NCBI GenBank assembly: GCA_022494885.1
Contig: JAGVSM010000975.1
Location: forward strand, 1 to 64,000
Direction of reading: 5' to 3'
Origin: Micrasema longulum
Taxonomy: Eukaryota; Arthropoda; Insecta; Trichoptera; Brachycentridae
Length of the DNA stretch: 64,000 bases
Shown: piece by piece, positions 60,630 through 64,000 of the stretch
Position numbering within the stretch: position 1 is the first letter of the stretch
Layout: each line of letters opens with the position of its first letter
The notes under the pieces: model-generated
What the model saw: only the letters and a program-made list of their open reading frames with translations
Database searches by the model: none
What the model was told of the DNA's origin: nothing
Made by a program: the position numbers and the translations under genes

Positions 60630-61345
60630 TTGGCCGCTAATTCGACCACGTCCCGACCCCTTGTAAAGACATCTTCATACCACTTAGCACAAGGTACGGA
60701 CTTACGTGGGTGTAGAAAAATATTTGTTCTTAGAAACAGCTGCAGAAACCAAGACGAAATCGTCGAGAGATCAGCTCGCACCGACAAACGACATTTCATG
60801 GATTCGCAAATAAACGCAGCAAAAGATGCATCTCGCAGAAACGACTCCAAAAAAGATTTAAAATCACTCGCCAAATATATGGCAAGACAACACTGTCCCT
60901 GGTCTTGTTTGCTGTACCGACGTTGCTGTTGAGTCTGATATGGAGCGAGTGCGTAACATCTGGAAGAATCATTTCTGCGGGGTCCTTAATCGCCCACCTC
61001 TCTCGGATCTTTTTGATATCCTGGCAGAAGCTGCTAAAAATGCTCCTAAGCATTTTTTGAGAACAGCCAATATCTTTGACCATTTTCCAAATATCGATGA
61101 AATCGTCCAGGTGGTAAAATGCCCGAAGAATGCGGATTGCGCCGGGCGAAGGTGGAATTTATCTCGAACTGTTAAAAAATAGTTTAGATGCAATTGTTAA
61201 GCCTCTTTTCACCTCACTCTTTTTGTGATGAAGAACGTTGTCCGAGGAATCGAATTAATGGTGGTATTGTAGCACTTCACAAAAAAGTGATCGTTGGAAT
61301 TGTAATGATTATCGCGGAAAAGCTCTGCTGAGCGTTTCAGAGATG
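60630..61345 (+). pseudogene. RTE-like LINE relic, region before and at the start of RT
   Basis: Broken plus-strand frames read VERSARTDKRHFMDSQINAA and KDASRRNDSKKD, then WKNHFCGVLNRPP, IDEIVQVVKCPKNADCAG and, after stops, IVALHKKVIVGIV with IIAEKLC. This is the order found in RTE/L1-like insect LINEs (ARADKR.Y......A..A......Y, HF...LNRPP, EI..A...LKNGKA.G.D, I..IPKKG). The family's functional residues are not conserved; dead. Confidence 0.65.
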
Positions 61346-62660
61346 CGGAAGCCATACCTTCACTATGACGCGACGGTATAATTGAAGAAAAATTCTCCCG
61401 GCCTATTTCGAAGATACACTATCAACCCTGTATTATCGAGTTTTAAGGCAAGTATTTTCATCAATAGTTAAGGAGGGCACCCGTACCCAACGGTACACGG
61501 TTTAAAGGATCACGTTCGGCTGTAATTGCAATTTATTTAAATTTTATCTCTCTTTGTGGTGGCTACTTTTTATCGCAGAAGCCTATTTAAAATATGAAAG
61601 ACAATAAAAATAAAAAATGACATTTAACGCGGTGCAAAGTTTGACTGTTACGACAGCAGTGACAGCACCATCTAGCGGCTAAGATTTGACAATTTGAGGT
61701 AGCTACAGCGCATGCGTCAAATCATTTCATGTTTCCGATGAAACAATACGCATGCGCCTTAAGGTGCAATGGTAACACTTCAAGAAAAATGTCGCTATGA
61801 AAAAAAAAATATTACCATTTAATTTTTTCATCGATAGCCAATCATCCTGAAAACGTGTATTGACATGCCGGTATAACCGGTTTTGTAATACCACAATACC
61901 GAGGTAGATCGAGATAGTAGAAAAATTAAGTATAATGTCCCGATACATGCCGATGAAGATAGCGTTTGTAATCGCCCCCCAGTGACTATTGCATTAAAAA
62001 ACCACATATTTTTTATTAAAAAAAAAAAAGAAATATTTGCGTTCTTACGATTTACCCAAATAATATTACTTTTGAAGGCCATTTTCAACGAGTTGTAAAT
62101 AAGTCACTATTAGAAAATGGGAATCAAGTTGGGGTAGAGTAGGATTCGAACCACGGACTTTTGGTCCGTGATTCTGAGACACTAGCCACAGGACCACAAC
62201 CCTATTAATAAAAAAAACATTGCACGTTGATTTTCTGGGGAATCGAACGGTAGGTAAACGCACGAACTACTAGACGCCGAGGTGGACCAATATCCAATCG
62301 ATTTCCATTTTTAGAATTTTTGCTCAAAAGTAGCCATCGTCAAAGTCCTAACGATGAGGTACCTCGAAACCAGTCGACGAAAAATAAACATTTTACTTAT
62401 TTTTTAAATTTATTTATTATCATATTATATACATCAAATTATGCATTTATACAAAATTGTTTTGACTGTCTAACTAGGGTTATTTACCCCGTTTTAAGAC
62501 AGTAAAAAAATACATGGAAAACAGTAATCAACACATAAAAAAATAAACAAAGATAGTAGACATAATGAAAATATAGTGAAAAGTATCGTAAAATACATAG
62601 TAAAAAGTAATAGGGATCTCTAAATATTCAATCAATAGTAAAAATATATAATTTCGATCT
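61346..62660. other. Intergenic with one SINE
   Basis: Nothing recognised except the minus-strand family B SINE at 62076-62205. Confidence 0.55.
62076..62205 (-). repeat. tRNA-derived SINE, family B, near-complete copy (minus strand)
   Basis: The reverse complement reads ggttgtggtcctgtggctag then ggtccgtggttcgaatccta, ctctaccccaacttgattcc and a tail ending caactcgttgaaaatggcct. Best B-box of the family (ggttcgaatcc). Confidence 0.75.
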
Positions 62661-62941
62661 AAATTTGTTGCAACAGAAAGGGCAAACATTTTTGCGAAGA
62701 GAATATGGAAGTCTAGGCATTTACAGGGCTTATGACATGTCATTGGCTGGTTTAAGTAACCACTACACACTGTGTAACATTCACCATTCTGCCTATGTTT
62801 AAACATCCATATTTCCTGAACTCTTCCATCTGTTGACTTTTGTGATGTAAAAGAGCTGAAACCTTCATCGTGTGGGTGAAATACATCCGACTGAACCAAT
62901 CCAGTTCTCAAAAATATTTTCCCTCTCTGTTGCGACAAATT
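62661..62941. mobile_element. GTCTAGGCAT family, copy with clear terminal inverted repeats
   Basis: Left end aaatttgttgcaacagaaag, right end ctctctgttgcgacaaattc, inverted. Interior: gaagtctaggcatttacagg, cattggctggtttaagtaac, ctcttccatctgttgact, agagctgaaaccttcat. The flank to about 63035 (gaaatccagcctgtctcc then tactcaaaacattgttgaa) recurs beside other copies. Confidence 0.7.
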
Positions 62942-63035
62942 CAGATCGATAATAGATCCCTAGATCCCAGATCCCTAGGGAGGAAATCCAGCCTGTCTCC
63001 AAAAAATTGGATATACTCAAAACATTGTTGAATAT

Positions 63036-64000
63036 ATCATTTCAATTCAAATAAGAACATGTGCTGACTATCCTGCAGCCACCATCAACTCCTCAGAATT
63101 TTTGCGACCAATTTCCCCGAGGAAATTAAGTATTTAAAAAATAAATATTTAGTATTGAAATGTCCGGATTTTTCATTGGGAGCCACTTCCACGCAAATGT
63201 GAAGACTCCAAATCTACATTTTCCGTGACATTTCAACAGTGTCCCTCAGCCAAACCGGTTGTCGATTTCTTCCGTGACCTTACACAATATCTCCTTATTT
63301 ACATATTTGGAAAAATTTCACCCTTGACCCTTGTAAACAATTTACATTTTACATACATCTTGAAGGTTTGTATCGGTATTTATTTCTCTAAAACACTTTA
63401 ATTGTTATGAATTTTTATTTTATTTGATTTTCTTTTTTGATAATAAGAATCAATATAAGACATTTTAAGAAAAAAATCACATTACAATATGTTCATTAAA
63501 AAAATATTTACGTGTAATCCCTTAGTAGAGTACAATATGCCATGAATATTTCCTAATATTAGTAATTATTTTAGAATAAAACACAAATGGGGAGGTAACA
63601 GCTATCTTCATTCATGTTAGTAAATAAGTATGTAATCATTTACAGATTTTTTATGTCTACCTGTTTCGAGACATTTTCGTCTCTACGTCAGGACACTCAC
63701 TACACCAACATGTAAATACTAAAATACACTTTCACCTTTATCATCACCGTAGTATACATAGTAGTTACGAAAAAATACATATATTACATGCAGAGTCAAG
63801 GGGGGTGCAAACACCACCATGTCCGAACATGCACTAAAATTAGATTAATAATATTTAGCTGTATGTTGCAGAAAGTGTGGGGGGGGGGGTTAGGAAAGGG
63901 AGGAGCTAGGAGGTTGAAATGTATACGATTGGTTAGTTTTTTAAATAAAAAAGCAGGCTATATTGAAAATATATTTATTAGGAGAATATTATTTTTCAAA
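63036..64000. other. Intergenic to window end
   Basis: AT-rich; includes a run of ten G residues near 63880. No gene or known repeat recognised. Confidence 0.5.

Noticed and set aside
60449..60874. 141-codon open frame on the minus strand
   Set aside because: It is antisense to the RTE-like LINE relic on the plus strand and has no recognisable similarity of its own.

Overview
The window is a piece of an AT-rich insect nuclear genome. It most likely comes from a lepidopteran, or possibly another amphiesmenopteran; this rests on the channel sequence and the style of the LINE and SINE relics, and is an inference because no database could be searched. There are no prokaryotic features. Two genuine protein-coding genes lie tail to tail, and nearly everything else is intron or intergenic DNA filled with decayed transposable elements.

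Region 1 (1-31210, + strand) is the 3' two thirds of para, the voltage-gated sodium channel alpha subunit. I resolve 15 constitutive coding positions from domain II S4-S5 to the stop codon. Two of these positions are filled by mutually exclusive exon pairs: 1138-1300 or 3298-3460 (domain II S4-S5), and 17915-18037 or 20272-20394 (domain III S3-S4). All splice phases agree, and one transcript through these exons reads 1139 codons plus stop. The pore residues E, K and A of the DEKA filter, the MFM inactivation motif, four S4-type arrays and the classical pyrethroid-resistance positions are all readable; the resistance positions carry the susceptible residues. The 5' third of the gene lies outside the window.

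Region 2 (31211-38769) is the intergenic space between the two converging genes. It holds the para 3' UTR, a tandem repeat block, a foldback element, a short MITE and a copy of a dispersed inverted-repeat family.

Region 3 (38770-53300, - strand) is a complete ariadne-1 (ari-1) gene, an RBR-type E3 ubiquitin ligase, in 10 coding exons totalling 503 codons plus stop. Its introns contain a mariner relic, LINE fragments, MITEs and SINEs.

Region 4 (53301-64000) lies upstream of ari-1. I see no cellular gene there, only LINE fragments (RNase H/C-terminal, RT C-terminal and an RTE-like relic), a second copy of a MITE that also sits in a para intron, a SINE and AT-rich sequence.

I do not see a new biological system of the gene-cluster kind. 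The most informative signals are the two alternative exon pairs of para, phase-symmetric (in-frame skippable) exons in the domain II-III linker, near-perfect foldback hairpins, and several recurring short repeat families with terminal inverted repeats shared between para introns and the ari-1 side.
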